Source: Lentzea sp. NEAU-D7
GTDB taxonomy: Bacteria > Actinomycetota > Actinomycetes > Mycobacteriales > Pseudonocardiaceae
Assembly (NCBI RefSeq): GCF_026242055.1
Contig: NZ_JAPJDL010000024.1
Location: 62,001 to 126,000 of the forward strand
Length of the DNA stretch: 64,000 nucleotides
Reading direction: 5' to 3'
Of the stretch, positions 8,039-15,638 are shown one piece after another (position 1 is the stretch's first letter; each line of letters begins with the position of its first letter). The notes below the pieces were generated by a model. The model ran no database searches. It was not told the DNA's origin and saw only the letters and a program-made list of their open reading frames with translations. The position numbers and the translations under genes are program-made.

Positions 8039-8539
8039 CTAGCCCGCAAGCTTCGAAGCGAACGCCGAAACGGCCTCGCGCACGGCTCCCAGCTCCACGC
8101 CGGCATCCCCGCGCGCCTGCCACACCACGCCGTCACGGCCGGGGACCTTGCGCTGCAGAATCCACACACCGGGCGACTCGACGCGCTCACGCTGCCGGAT
8201 CGACCCCTCGACGCGCTGGCTGATCGCCCGCAGCACGCGCCGCGGGTCTTCCAGCGCGAACCGTTGCGCGGGAAGGTCTTCCAGCAGCACGACGGGCCCT
8301 TCGGTGGAGGCCTCGGCCGCCTCCACGACCCGCAGCGAGCCCTCCCACTTCACCTTGCTGATCAGGTGCCAGCCGATCCGCCGCGGCTCGTCACCCGGCA
8401 CCCACAGCCCGAGCGACGTCACCACGAGGTGCCCGCCCGTCTGCACGGGCGCGTGCGCGATCACGGTCTCGTCCTTCTCCAGCGAACCGGTGAAACCGTC
8501 CGGCGCACCGTTGCCGAACAACCGTCGGAACAACCCCAC
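8039..8539 (-). CDS. Conserved hypothetical protein behind dnaG, PH-like N-terminal region
   Basis: The 166-residue product starts at GTG 8539, whose first base is the last base of the dnaG stop codon, so the two genes are translationally coupled. The N-terminal half (about residues 10-80) has alternating strands around HLVVTSLGLWVPG and RRIGWHLISKVKWEG, as in bacterial pleckstrin-homology-like domains. No catalytic motif is visible. Its coupling to dnaG hints at a link with replication or the envelope, but the role is unknown. Confidence 0.75.
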   Translation of the reverse strand: MGLFRRLFGNGAPDGFTGSLEKDETVIAHAPVQTGGHLVVTSLGLWVPGDEPRRIGWHLISKVKWEGSLRVVEAAEASTEGPVVLLEDLPAQRFALEDPRRVLRAISQRVEGSIRQRERVESPGVWILQRKVPGRDGVVWQARGDAGVELGAVREAVSAFASKLAG

Positions 8540-10428
8540 TACAGCACTCCAGCGCTCTGCTGCAGGAGCGCCTTGCGGTACTCCTCCAGCGCCACCAGGT
8601 CGCCCCACAGCGCCCGGTACTCCTCGGCGTCCTTGATCGGGGACAGCCGCCGCAGCCGCGACTTCACGTCCTCGACCTGCTTGCCGACCTGGACCTCCTG
8701 CAGCCGCGCGATGACCATCGACACGTAGCGGAACTCGTCGTTCTGCTTGACGGCCAGCGGTTCCACCGCGAGCTCGGTCAGCACCGACCGGACCGACGCG
8801 TGCGAACACGCCTGCGAGATCGCGTCCAGGTACGCCGAGCCCTCCAGGCCGCAGGACGCGCCACCGGCCGCGCGGATCGCGCGGTGCAGCGCCACGTACG
8901 CCGGGTCGGTGAAGGACTCGTCCGGCAGCGAGTCGTACAGCGGACCGGCGTACTCGGGCAGCCGGAGCGCGATCTTGAGCACCTCGCGTTCGGCCACCAG
9001 CCGGGGGTCGCGCGGGTTCGGCCGGGGCGGGCCGTCGACCTCGACGCCCAGCGCCATCTGGTTCGGGTCGACGCGCTGGGCGGTGGCGACCGGCGCCTTG
9101 CCGCTGGAGACCTGGCGGACCCGGCGCACGACCATCGCCTCGTCGTCCCAGCCCACCCACCAGGCCAGCCGCGTCGCGTAGCCGTCGCGCTTGGCCCTGT
9201 CCTTGATCTGGGCGACGAACGGCACCATCTTCTTCAGGGCCTCGACGCGGCCGTCCACGGAGTCGAGGTCGTAGGTCTTGAGCTGGGCCTTGATCGCGAA
9301 CTCGATCAACGGGACGCGCCGCGCCACCAGGTCGCGCACCGCCACGTCGCCCTTGGACTGCCGCAGCTCGCACGGGTCCATGCCGTCCGGCGCGACCGCG
9401 ATGTAGGTCTGCGCGGAGAAGTGCTGTTCCCCGTCGAACGCCTTCAGCGCGGCCTTCTGGCCCGCCTCGTCGCCGTCGAAGGTGAAGATGACCTCGCCGT
9501 TGACGTCGTCGTCGATCAGCAGCCTGCGCAGCACGTTCATGTGGTCCGTGCCGAACGCCGTGCCGCAGGAGGCGACCGCCGTCGGCACGCCGGCCAGGTG
9601 CATCGCCATCACGTCGGTGTAGCCCTCGACGATGACCGCCTGCTTGCGCTTGGCGATCTCGCGCTTGGCCTGGTCGAGGCCGAACAGCACCTGCGACTTC
9701 TTGTAGATCATCGACTCGCTGGTGTTGAGGTACTTCGCCTGGATCGGGTCGTCGTCGAAGATCCGCCGCGCGCCGAAGCCGACGACGTCTCCGCTGATCT
9801 CCTTGATGGGCCACAGCAACCGCCGGTGGAACCGGTCGATCGGCCCCTGCCGGCCCTCCTTGGTGAGCTGCGACTTGATCAGCTCCTGCAGCTCGAACCC
9901 GCGGCCGAGCAGGTGCTTCGTGAGCTTGTCCCAGCCGCCGGGCGCGAACCCGCAGCCGAACTGGCGTGCGGCGGCCTCGTCGAACCCGCGCTCGGCCAGG
10001 AACTCGCGCGCCGCCTGCGCCTCGGGGGTCGCGAGCTGCTCGGCGTAGTACTCGGCAGCGGCCTTGTGCGCCTCGATGAGCCTGCTGCGGGTGCCGCGGT
10101 CGCGCTGGATCGTGGCGCCGCCGCCCTCGTAGGTGAGCTGGATGCCCGCCCGGTCCGCGAGCCGCTCGACGGCCTCCACGAACGACAGGTGCTCGACCTT
10201 CATCACGAAGGCGATCACGTCGCCGCCCTCGCCGCAGCCGAAGCAGTGGAACGTGCCGTGCGACGGACGCACGTTGAACGACGGCGACTTCTCGTCGTGG
10301 AACGGGCACAACCCCTTGAGCGCTCCGCCGCCGGCGCGCTTCAGCGAAACCTGGTCACCGACGACCTCGTCGATACGGCTGCGCTCACGCACCAATGCGA
10401 TGTCGCTCTCCCTGATGCGTCCTGCCAC
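8539..10428 (-). CDS. dnaG: DNA primase
   Basis: The product of 629 residues makes RNA primers at the replication fork with DnaB helicase. The CHC2 zinc finger is at C41, H44, C62 and C65. The TOPRIM domain is marked by VIVEGYTDVMAMHLAG and by FTFDGDEAGQKAALKAF. The C-terminal helicase-binding region follows. I chose GTG 10428 (sequence VAGRIRESDIALV), which matches the start of actinobacterial DnaG proteins; a longer frame to 10500 would run into the divergent sigma-factor gene. In M. tuberculosis dnaG and dgt are neighbours; here about 6.4 kb of other genes separate them. Confidence 0.97.
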   Translation of the reverse strand: MAGRIRESDIALVRERSRIDEVVGDQVSLKRAGGGALKGLCPFHDEKSPSFNVRPSHGTFHCFGCGEGGDVIAFVMKVEHLSFVEAVERLADRAGIQLTYEGGGATIQRDRGTRSRLIEAHKAAAEYYAEQLATPEAQAAREFLAERGFDEAAARQFGCGFAPGGWDKLTKHLLGRGFELQELIKSQLTKEGRQGPIDRFHRRLLWPIKEISGDVVGFGARRIFDDDPIQAKYLNTSESMIYKKSQVLFGLDQAKREIAKRKQAVIVEGYTDVMAMHLAGVPTAVASCGTAFGTDHMNVLRRLLIDDDVNGEVIFTFDGDEAGQKAALKAFDGEQHFSAQTYIAVAPDGMDPCELRQSKGDVAVRDLVARRVPLIEFAIKAQLKTYDLDSVDGRVEALKKMVPFVAQIKDRAKRDGYATRLAWWVGWDDEAMVVRRVRQVSSGKAPVATAQRVDPNQMALGVEVDGPPRPNPRDPRLVAEREVLKIALRLPEYAGPLYDSLPDESFTDPAYVALHRAIRAAGGASCGLEGSAYLDAISQACSHASVRSVLTELAVEPLAVKQNDEFRYVSMVIARLQEVQVGKQVEDVKSRLRRLSPIKDAEEYRALWGDLVALEEYRKALLQQSAGVL

Positions 10429-10463
10429 GCGTCCGAGTCTAATGCCCTGGCAAACTGCCAACC

Positions 10464-11324
10464 GTGACCACCGCTGACGTCTTCGGACTCCACCGGACAC
10501 ATCTGATCGGCGTCGCCTACCGCCTGACCGGCAGCTTCGCCGACGCCGAGGACGCCGTGCAGGAGGCGTGGCCGCGGTTCGCGAAGGCCGAGGGCGTGCA
10601 GGACGCGCGCGGCTGGCTCACGACCGTCGTCAGCCGCATCTGCCTCGACCGGCTGCGCTCCGCCGCTGTGCGCCGCGAGACGTACGTGGGCTCGTGGCTG
10701 CCCGAGCCGCTGCTCACGACCGGCGAGGACGACCCGCTGGCGAGCGTGGTGCGGTCCGACGGGGTGCGGATGGCCGCGCTGGTGGTCCTCGACAGGCTCA
10801 CGCCGGACCAGCGCGTCGCGTTCGTGCTGCACGACGCGTTCTCCTTGCCGTTCAACGAGATCGCCGACGTGCTGCAGGTCTCGGAGGCGGCCGCCCGCAA
10901 GCACGCCTCGCGTGCCCGCAAGGCCGTCGCGGACGCCGAGCCACCGCCCCGCGCCGCGCTGGCCGAGCAGCAGGAGGTGCTGGAGAAGTTCCTGCGGGCC
11001 ATGGCGAGCGGGGACATCGACGGCGTGCTCGCACTGCTGCACCCCGACGCGGTGATGGTCGGCGACGGCGGCGGCAAGGTGCGCACGGCGGTCAACACGG
11101 TCTCCGGAGCGGACAAGGTCGCTCGCTTCTTCCTCGGCCTGCTGCGCAAGTACGGGCACCCGGAGGAGTACCGCCCGGTGTTCGTCAACGGCGAACTGGG
11201 CGTGCTCATGCCCGCGTACGGCGAGGTGACGGCGCGCGTGACGGCGTTCACCGTGCACGACGGCAAGGTCGCGGCCGTCTACGACATCGCGAACCCGGAC
11301 AAGCTGACCCACGTGGCGTTCTGA
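10464..11324 (+). CDS. ECF sigma factor of the ECF41 (SigJ-like) group with SnoaL-like C-terminal domain
   Basis: The 286-residue protein has sigma region 2 (residues 5-70), region 4 (about 100-155) and a C-terminal SnoaL-like extension. Three motifs that define ECF41 are present: WLPEP at 78-82, DGGGK at 201-205 and NPDKL at 277-281. In this group the extension replaces a separate anti-sigma factor. The GTG 10464 start lies 35 bp from the divergent dnaG start, so the two share a short promoter region. ECF41 genes usually sit beside a COE gene (carboxymuconolactone decarboxylase, oxidoreductase or epimerase); here the next gene is a dioxygenase, and an AhpD/CMD-like gene lies 2.7 kb on. Confidence 0.9.
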   Translation: MTTADVFGLHRTHLIGVAYRLTGSFADAEDAVQEAWPRFAKAEGVQDARGWLTTVVSRICLDRLRSAAVRRETYVGSWLPEPLLTTGEDDPLASVVRSDGVRMAALVVLDRLTPDQRVAFVLHDAFSLPFNEIADVLQVSEAAARKHASRARKAVADAEPPPRAALAEQQEVLEKFLRAMASGDIDGVLALLHPDAVMVGDGGGKVRTAVNTVSGADKVARFFLGLLRKYGHPEEYRPVFVNGELGVLMPAYGEVTARVTAFTVHDGKVAAVYDIANPDKLTHVAF

Positions 11325-11358
11325 CCCGGTTTTGGTCTGGACCACAACTGGAACCGGG
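11325..11358 (+). terminator. Stem-loop directly behind the sigma-factor gene
   Basis: CCCGGTT at 11325-11331 pairs with AACCGGG at 11352-11358, and TGGTC/GACCA forms an inner stem at 11333-11344. It begins at the base after the stop codon. It may end the sigma-factor transcript or act as an operator for the dioxygenase 79 bp further on. Confidence 0.45.
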
Positions 11359-11436
11359 ATCGTTCCGGGGCTAACGTTCCGTCCGCTGGTCCAGCCCAAG
11401 CCCCCTGCCGCGGGTTGCAACCACCGGAGTCCGAAC

Positions 11437-12063
11437 ATGCCCGAACACGACATCCCCTCACGCCGGGCGTTCCTGGCGACCGGTGCGGCCGCCGTGGTCG
11501 CACTGACCGCCGCCGGCGCCACCACGGCGCGCAGCGCGTCCCTTCCCCTGACCCCGACCTGCGTCGATGACGACGACACCCCGTCGAACATCGAGGGTCC
11601 CTACTTCAAGCGGAACTCCCCGCAGCGCACGAACCTGCGCACGCCCGGCGTCGCCGGGATCGTGCTCAGCATCACCGGTTTCGTCTACACCATGAAGTGC
11701 CAGCCGATCCCCAACGCGCTGCTGGACTTCTGGCAGGCCGACGACCGGGGCGTGTACGACAACACCACGTTCAAGATGCGCGGCCACCAGTTCACCAACG
11801 CCTCCGGCGCGTACGTGCTGGAGACGATCGTGCCCAAGGACTACCCCGGCCGCACACCGCACATCCACGTCAAGGCCCAGCCACGCGGTGGCCGGATCCT
11901 CACCACGCAGCTGTTCTTCCCGGACAACCTCAGGGCGTACGGGATGAACGTGGCCTACCTGAACCGGCGCGACGCCTACCTCGACCGCGAGTGCGAGGTC
12001 GAGCTCGGGCCGCTCGTCGGCAACCGCTACACCGCCAAGTTCGACTTCGTCCTGGAAACCTGA
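11437..12063 (+). CDS. Secreted intradiol ring-cleavage dioxygenase (Tat signal)
   Basis: The start is ATG 11437, supported by GGAG 7 bp upstream, giving 208 residues. A twin-arginine signal peptide is at the N-terminus (SRRAFLATGAAAVVALTAAGA, residues 8-28). The intradiol dioxygenase core contains the expected iron ligands: a Tyr in DRGVYDN, a Tyr in KDYPGRTPHIHVK and the two His of that last motif. Enzymes of this kind open catechol rings between the two hydroxyl carbons. Export through Tat means it acts outside the cell on aromatic or lignin-derived compounds; the real substrate is unknown. It follows an ECF41 sigma gene and may belong to its regulon. Confidence 0.87.
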   Translation: MPEHDIPSRRAFLATGAAAVVALTAAGATTARSASLPLTPTCVDDDDTPSNIEGPYFKRNSPQRTNLRTPGVAGIVLSITGFVYTMKCQPIPNALLDFWQADDRGVYDNTTFKMRGHQFTNASGAYVLETIVPKDYPGRTPHIHVKAQPRGGRILTTQLFFPDNLRAYGMNVAYLNRRDAYLDRECEVELGPLVGNRYTAKFDFVLET

Positions 12064-12079
12064 ACTACCGGCCCGAAGT

Positions 12080-12892
12080 TCACCACCGCATTCGCAGCAG
12101 CTTCCCGACGTCGCGGAGCTTCGGGATCGCGCTGACGACCTTCATCTGGATCCTGCCGGACCTGGGCAACGCGTCCAGGTGCGGCAGGTCCACGCTGCGC
12201 CAGGAGTCCACAGTGGTCAGTCCGGGGTGCAGTGCCTCGATCTCGCGCGGATCGTCGACGCCCCAGTGCAGGGTCGCGCCGGCGTTGCGCACGGCCGGGA
12301 CGAGCTTCTGCAGCTTGATCCCCCACGAGCCGTAGACGTCGAACAGCAGCTCACCGCTGGAGAACCGGCTGGTGATCCTGCTGATCAACGCATGCCCCTC
12401 CGCCTGCGTCAGGTACATCGAGAGGCCCTCGAACACCGCCACGACAGGACGGTCCGCGGGCACTTCGGCGAGCCACGCGTCCTCGGTGACCGACGACGCG
12501 ACGAGCCGGTAGTCGCCCTGGGGTTCGGGCAGGAGCTTGTGCCGCAACGCGACCACGTCCGGCATGTCGACGTCGACCCACCGCACGGTGTCCGGACGTT
12601 CGACGCGATGGGCGCGGGTGTCCAGGCCGCAGGCCAGGTGCAGCACCGTGCAGGACGGGGTGCGCCGCAGGAAGTCCCGCGCCCAGTCGTCGAGCACCCT
12701 GCCGCGGATGGCGACGCCGATCGCGGTGGTCGTGTTCATCCCGGTCTTGGCGAAGTCGTAGTCGATGCGGTCGACGGCGCGCTTGGCCTCGGTGTCGTGC
12801 AGCACGGACGCGGGGCGCTCGCTGTCGAGCGCCCGGCCGTACAGCGTGGCGAGCATGGTCTCCTGCGTGCCCGTCAGAGTGATCTTCTCCAC
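12080..12892 (-). CDS. Class I SAM-dependent methyltransferase, LCM/TcmP-like
   Basis: The 270-residue protein has the layout of the leucine-carboxyl-methyltransferase (PPM1/TcmP) family: helical N-terminus, SAM motif VLHLACGLDTRAHRV at about residues 83-97, acidic VDVDMPDV, and EGLSMYL at about 154-160. Members methylate carboxyl or hydroxyl groups of polyketides and other small molecules. The GTG 12892 start lies one base behind the TGA of the upstream methyltransferase gene, so the two are coupled. No biosynthetic cluster is near, so the substrate is unknown. Confidence 0.83.
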   Translation of the reverse strand: MEKITLTGTQETMLATLYGRALDSERPASVLHDTEAKRAVDRIDYDFAKTGMNTTTAIGVAIRGRVLDDWARDFLRRTPSCTVLHLACGLDTRAHRVERPDTVRWVDVDMPDVVALRHKLLPEPQGDYRLVASSVTEDAWLAEVPADRPVVAVFEGLSMYLTQAEGHALISRITSRFSSGELLFDVYGSWGIKLQKLVPAVRNAGATLHWGVDDPREIEALHPGLTTVDSWRSVDLPHLDALPRSGRIQMKVVSAIPKLRDVGKLLRMRW

Positions 12893-12893
12893 G

Positions 12894-14012
12894 TCACACC
12901 GTCTCTCCCCGCCGGATCACGTAGGTGAAGCTCTCCCAGTCGTCCCCGGCCATGTCGTCGGCGACGATGTCGACGACCTGCGAGCCGCAGTGCGCGAAGA
13001 GCAGCCGGACGAGGTTGGTGTCCACGCCGAACATCTCGATGCCGCCGTCCTTGCGCTGGTGGGGCGCCTGCTGGGCCGCGATGACGACCTCCTGCGCCGC
13101 GCCGGACGCGGACGCGATGGGGACGGCGTCCGGCACCACGGTCACCCCGGTGCTGGCCGGCGTGCTGCCGACCGCGGCCCACCAGGTCACGGCCTCCTGC
13201 ACGACGTCCAGCTCGAGGTGGTGCTCCCCGGTCTCCTCCGGCGCGACGACCTCCAGGTTCAGCTCGACGGCGGCACCGGGCGCGAGGTCGTGCGGCAGGT
13301 CGGCGCGCCCGTCGTCCCAGGTGACCGGCTCGTCGCCCTTGAGCCAGTGGTTGCCGAGCCTGATCAGCTGACCGGACGGCCAGGTGTGCGCGCTGACGTT
13401 GGTGACCCTGGCCCGCACGGTCACGGTCTGACCGGCACCGACCTGGGCGGGCACGTCGAGCAGCTCGATGCCGGCCCGCATGCCCTCCTCCGGCAGCTCC
13501 TCGCGCCTGGTCGGGCGGCACGGGAGCTGGATCACGAGCACCCCGCCCGGCCGGACGACCCGCTGCAGTTCGAGCAGGGCCTGCACTTGGAGCGCGGGCG
13601 GCGAGTGCTGCAGGGAGATGAGGCTGAGCGCCGAGTCGAACGACTCGTCGGCGAAGGGCAGCCGGTAGCCGTCGTAGGCGACGAAGCTGACCCGGTCCGG
13701 GAACTGGTTGATCCGGTTCGCCTCGTCGACCATGGACTGCGCGACGTCGACGCCCACGACCTCGTGCACGTGCGCGGCGAGCGCGTTGGACAGGCGTCCG
13801 GCGCCGCACCCGAGGTCGACCACCCGGTTCCCGAACGACAGCCCGGCCTCGTCGACGAGCTTGCGCACCGACGCGATGGGCCCGGTCGCGGTGGCGAGGA
13901 ACTCGTCGAGCTCCCAGCCGCCGTTGCGCCGCTGCGGATCGGTGAGCACCGCCCACAGCGGGTCGACCCGTCCGAGGTCCTCCCAGGTGGACTTGAATCG
14001 ATCGACCGGCAT
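12894..14012 (-). CDS. SAM-dependent methyltransferase with an Ig-like domain in its C-terminal half
   Basis: The start is ATG 14012, which follows GGGGAG by 8 bp; the product has 372 residues. The first 165 residues are a class I methyltransferase with VVDLGCGAGRLSNAL (about 60-74) and VRPGGVLVIQLP (about 152-163). Residues of about 185-290 have no methyltransferase motifs. They read like an immunoglobulin-type beta sandwich (VTVRARVTNVSAHTWPSG, and later AAVELNLEVVAPEETGEHHLELD). A further segment (about 290-372) resembles sensor-like C-termini seen after such methyltransferases. The two-gene operon suggests successive methylations on one substrate. Confidence 0.78.
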   Translation of the reverse strand: MPVDRFKSTWEDLGRVDPLWAVLTDPQRRNGGWELDEFLATATGPIASVRKLVDEAGLSFGNRVVDLGCGAGRLSNALAAHVHEVVGVDVAQSMVDEANRINQFPDRVSFVAYDGYRLPFADESFDSALSLISLQHSPPALQVQALLELQRVVRPGGVLVIQLPCRPTRREELPEEGMRAGIELLDVPAQVGAGQTVTVRARVTNVSAHTWPSGQLIRLGNHWLKGDEPVTWDDGRADLPHDLAPGAAVELNLEVVAPEETGEHHLELDVVQEAVTWWAAVGSTPASTGVTVVPDAVPIASASGAAQEVVIAAQQAPHQRKDGGIEMFGVDTNLVRLLFAHCGSQVVDIVADDMAGDDWESFTYVIRRGETV

Positions 14013-14054
14013 GCCGCTACTCCCCAGTTGCTTGGCGTGGCTCGCCAACGGACT

Positions 14055-14651
14055 CTATCGGCCCGGCTCGGCCGGCGTGCGCGATCCGGGCGGCTGGGCC
14101 GGCGGCACGCGGCAGGCGTCGCCACTGGTGAATCCCTGGTCCTTGATGTCGAACGCGCTGTTGAACCGGGCGCGCTGGTTCTCCAGCGCGATCTGGTAGG
14201 TCAGCGCGACGAGTTCCTTGCGCCCCAGCAGCTTCTCCAGCTCGGCGACCTGCTCGCCGGTGACCGCGACCGGGGTCTCGGTCATCGCGTCGGCGTAGGC
14301 GAGCGCCTTGCGTTCTAGGTCGGTGAACAGCGGAGACGTGGCGTAGGAGTCGATGTGCTTGAGGCGCTCGACGTCGAGGCCGCCGTGCTTCATCAGCATG
14401 GCGCCGAAGTCGACGCACCACGAACAGCCGAGCTTCACCGCCGTCCGGTAGACGCACAGCTCGAACAACGGCCCGTGGACCGCCTTCTTGACCGCCAGCT
14501 CGTGCCGGGCGCTCGCCATCAGCAGCTTCGGGTGGTGCGCCATCACGGTGACGGGTTCCGGCACGGCGCCGAACTCGCGCCGCGCGAACCAGTACACGGC
14601 CTTGAGCAGCGGGCCGGCGTCCTTCTTCGTGATTCCCTTGATCCTCGTCAT
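14055..14651 (-). CDS. Carboxymuconolactone decarboxylase/AhpD-like protein
   Basis: The 198-residue protein has the AhpD fold with the redox motif C76-S-W-C79 inside LGCSWCVDFGAML and the helix YADAMTETP that follows in this family. Proteins with CxxC act as peroxidase partners or alkylhydroperoxidases. I take ATG 14651 as start because the family begins there; the frame stays open further upstream but would overlap the divergent small gene at 14734. No strong ribosome binding site is seen. Confidence 0.82.
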   Translation of the reverse strand: MTRIKGITKKDAGPLLKAVYWFARREFGAVPEPVTVMAHHPKLLMASARHELAVKKAVHGPLFELCVYRTAVKLGCSWCVDFGAMLMKHGGLDVERLKHIDSYATSPLFTDLERKALAYADAMTETPVAVTGEQVAELEKLLGRKELVALTYQIALENQRARFNSAFDIKDQGFTSGDACRVPPAQPPGSRTPAEPGR

Positions 14652-14733
14652 GCCCACTGGACGAGGTGGCCCGCCGGAATGTGACACCTTTGGGTGACTG
14701 GGGCGCGAGCCGGTCTGCTCATAGGGTCCCTCC

Positions 14734-14910
14734 ATGAGCAACGACTTCGTGCTGGACCTGGACCACGAGTCGGCCGGCCTGCTGGCGGGAACGCTGCTGG
14801 CAGGCGACTCGTGTGCGGTTCCGGTGCGGCACCAGAACGTCAAACTCCTGCTGTGCGCGCTGCCCGGTGAGAACGGCATGCGGCTGTTCCTGCGCCGCAA
14901 CACCCCCTAG
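14734..14910 (+). CDS. 58-residue hypothetical protein
   Basis: The frame runs from ATG 14734 to TAG 14910. Nearly all codons end in G or C, as in the flanking genes, so it looks coding despite its size. The product starts MSNDFVLDLDHESAGLLAG and ends in a basic run RLFLRRNTP; it has no transmembrane helix and two Cys. It is divergent from the AhpD-like gene (82 bp apart) and its stop interlocks with the stop of the next gene in the sequence CTAG. No family was recognised. Confidence 0.55.
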   Translation: MSNDFVLDLDHESAGLLAGTLLAGDSCAVPVRHQNVKLLLCALPGENGMRLFLRRNTP

Positions 14911-15425
14911 CGGTCGTACACGGCCACATATTCCATGAGCACATCGCGCGACTTCTCGTTGTCGAGCGCGACGGCGTGCATGCGCTGGAAGATCGCCACG
15001 GCCCGTTCGACGGTCGCCGCGTCGCTGGCGAGCGTCCAGTTCGCGAGGTAGACCAGCGGCGGCTCGTGCTCGTACTGGATGAGCGCGTAGTCGAGCCCGA
15101 CCGCCGCCGCCCCGCCCGCGCTGGCCGGCACGACCCGGATCGACGGCGCGTGGAACAGCAGGTGCAGGACCTGGTCCTCCATCAGCCGGTTGCCGCCGAC
15201 GACGGTGCGCAGCGCGTACTCGTGGATGAAGAACACGCACCGCGGCAGCACGCCGTCGCGTTGCAGCTCCGGTGTCGGCGCGAACCCCAGGGCGCTGGCC
15301 AGCGCCTTCGCGTAGCACTCGGTTCTGAGCAGGACGGGAATGGTGACGCCGCTGAAGCAGGTGATCTGGGTGGCGCCCGCTGCGGCGAGCACCACGAGCT
15401 GCTCACCTGCACCGTGCTGGGTCAT
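14907..15425 (-). CDS. Stand-alone DUF5753 protein lacking the helix-turn-helix
   Basis: The 172-residue product matches only the DUF5753 part of actinobacterial HTH-DUF5753 regulators: IPVLLRTECYAKAL (about 29-42), CVFFIHEYALRTVVGGNRLMEDQV (about 63-86) and IRVVPASAGG. The usual 90-residue DNA-binding domain is missing and no remnant of it is seen upstream. It could be a free-standing ligand or protein-binding module that acts with another regulator, or the remains of a larger gene. No DUF397 partner is adjacent. Confidence 0.7.
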   Translation of the reverse strand: MTQHGAGEQLVVLAAAGATQITCFSGVTIPVLLRTECYAKALASALGFAPTPELQRDGVLPRCVFFIHEYALRTVVGGNRLMEDQVLHLLFHAPSIRVVPASAGGAAAVGLDYALIQYEHEPPLVYLANWTLASDAATVERAVAIFQRMHAVALDNEKSRDVLMEYVAVYDR

Positions 15426-15503
15426 GGTGGAACGGTAAGGCCATGATCATGATCTCGCCGCGCGAAACGCCTGCCCTACAGGGCGAATGCTGCCCGGAAT
15501 TGA

Positions 15504-15638
15504 TTACGGAGTGACTACCTGCGCGAGGAAGCTCCCGAACGTCCACTTTGGGCAGTGCTTCCACCCCCCGACCTGGCGGGCAGAGCGATCGTCTGCCAGA
15601 CCGTGGAGGTCCAGCGCGAAGGTGGTCAGATCGCTCAC
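15504..15638 (-). pseudogene. Shrunken second serpin copy
   Basis: A 44-codon frame opens with a GTG that overlaps the serpin stop (GTGA). Its start (SDLTTFALDLHGLA) copies the serpin start (TDQADFALNLHRVA) and its end (FGSFLAQVVTP) copies the serpin end (LYFLAQVARP). Between them the DNA keeps two further serpin segments in order: CTGGCAGACGATCG, coding WQTI in the intact gene, and TGCCCAAAGTGGACGT, coding PKVDV. About 300 codons have been lost in at least three deletions. It is a decayed tandem duplicate, although a short coupled peptide could still be made. Confidence 0.75.

Noticed and set aside
8539-10309. A long second reading frame on the minus strand over dnaG
   Set aside because: It is Arg/Gly/Ala-rich and overlaps the true dnaG frame with its zinc finger and TOPRIM motifs. 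Only its last part (8039-8539) is a real gene.
15504-15638. A RiPP precursor: FALDL leader-like motif, Gly-Gly, then a short core with Cys, Thr and Ser
   Set aside because: The same residues occur at the start and end of the serpin next to it, and no modifying enzyme gene is near. A serpin remnant explains it better.
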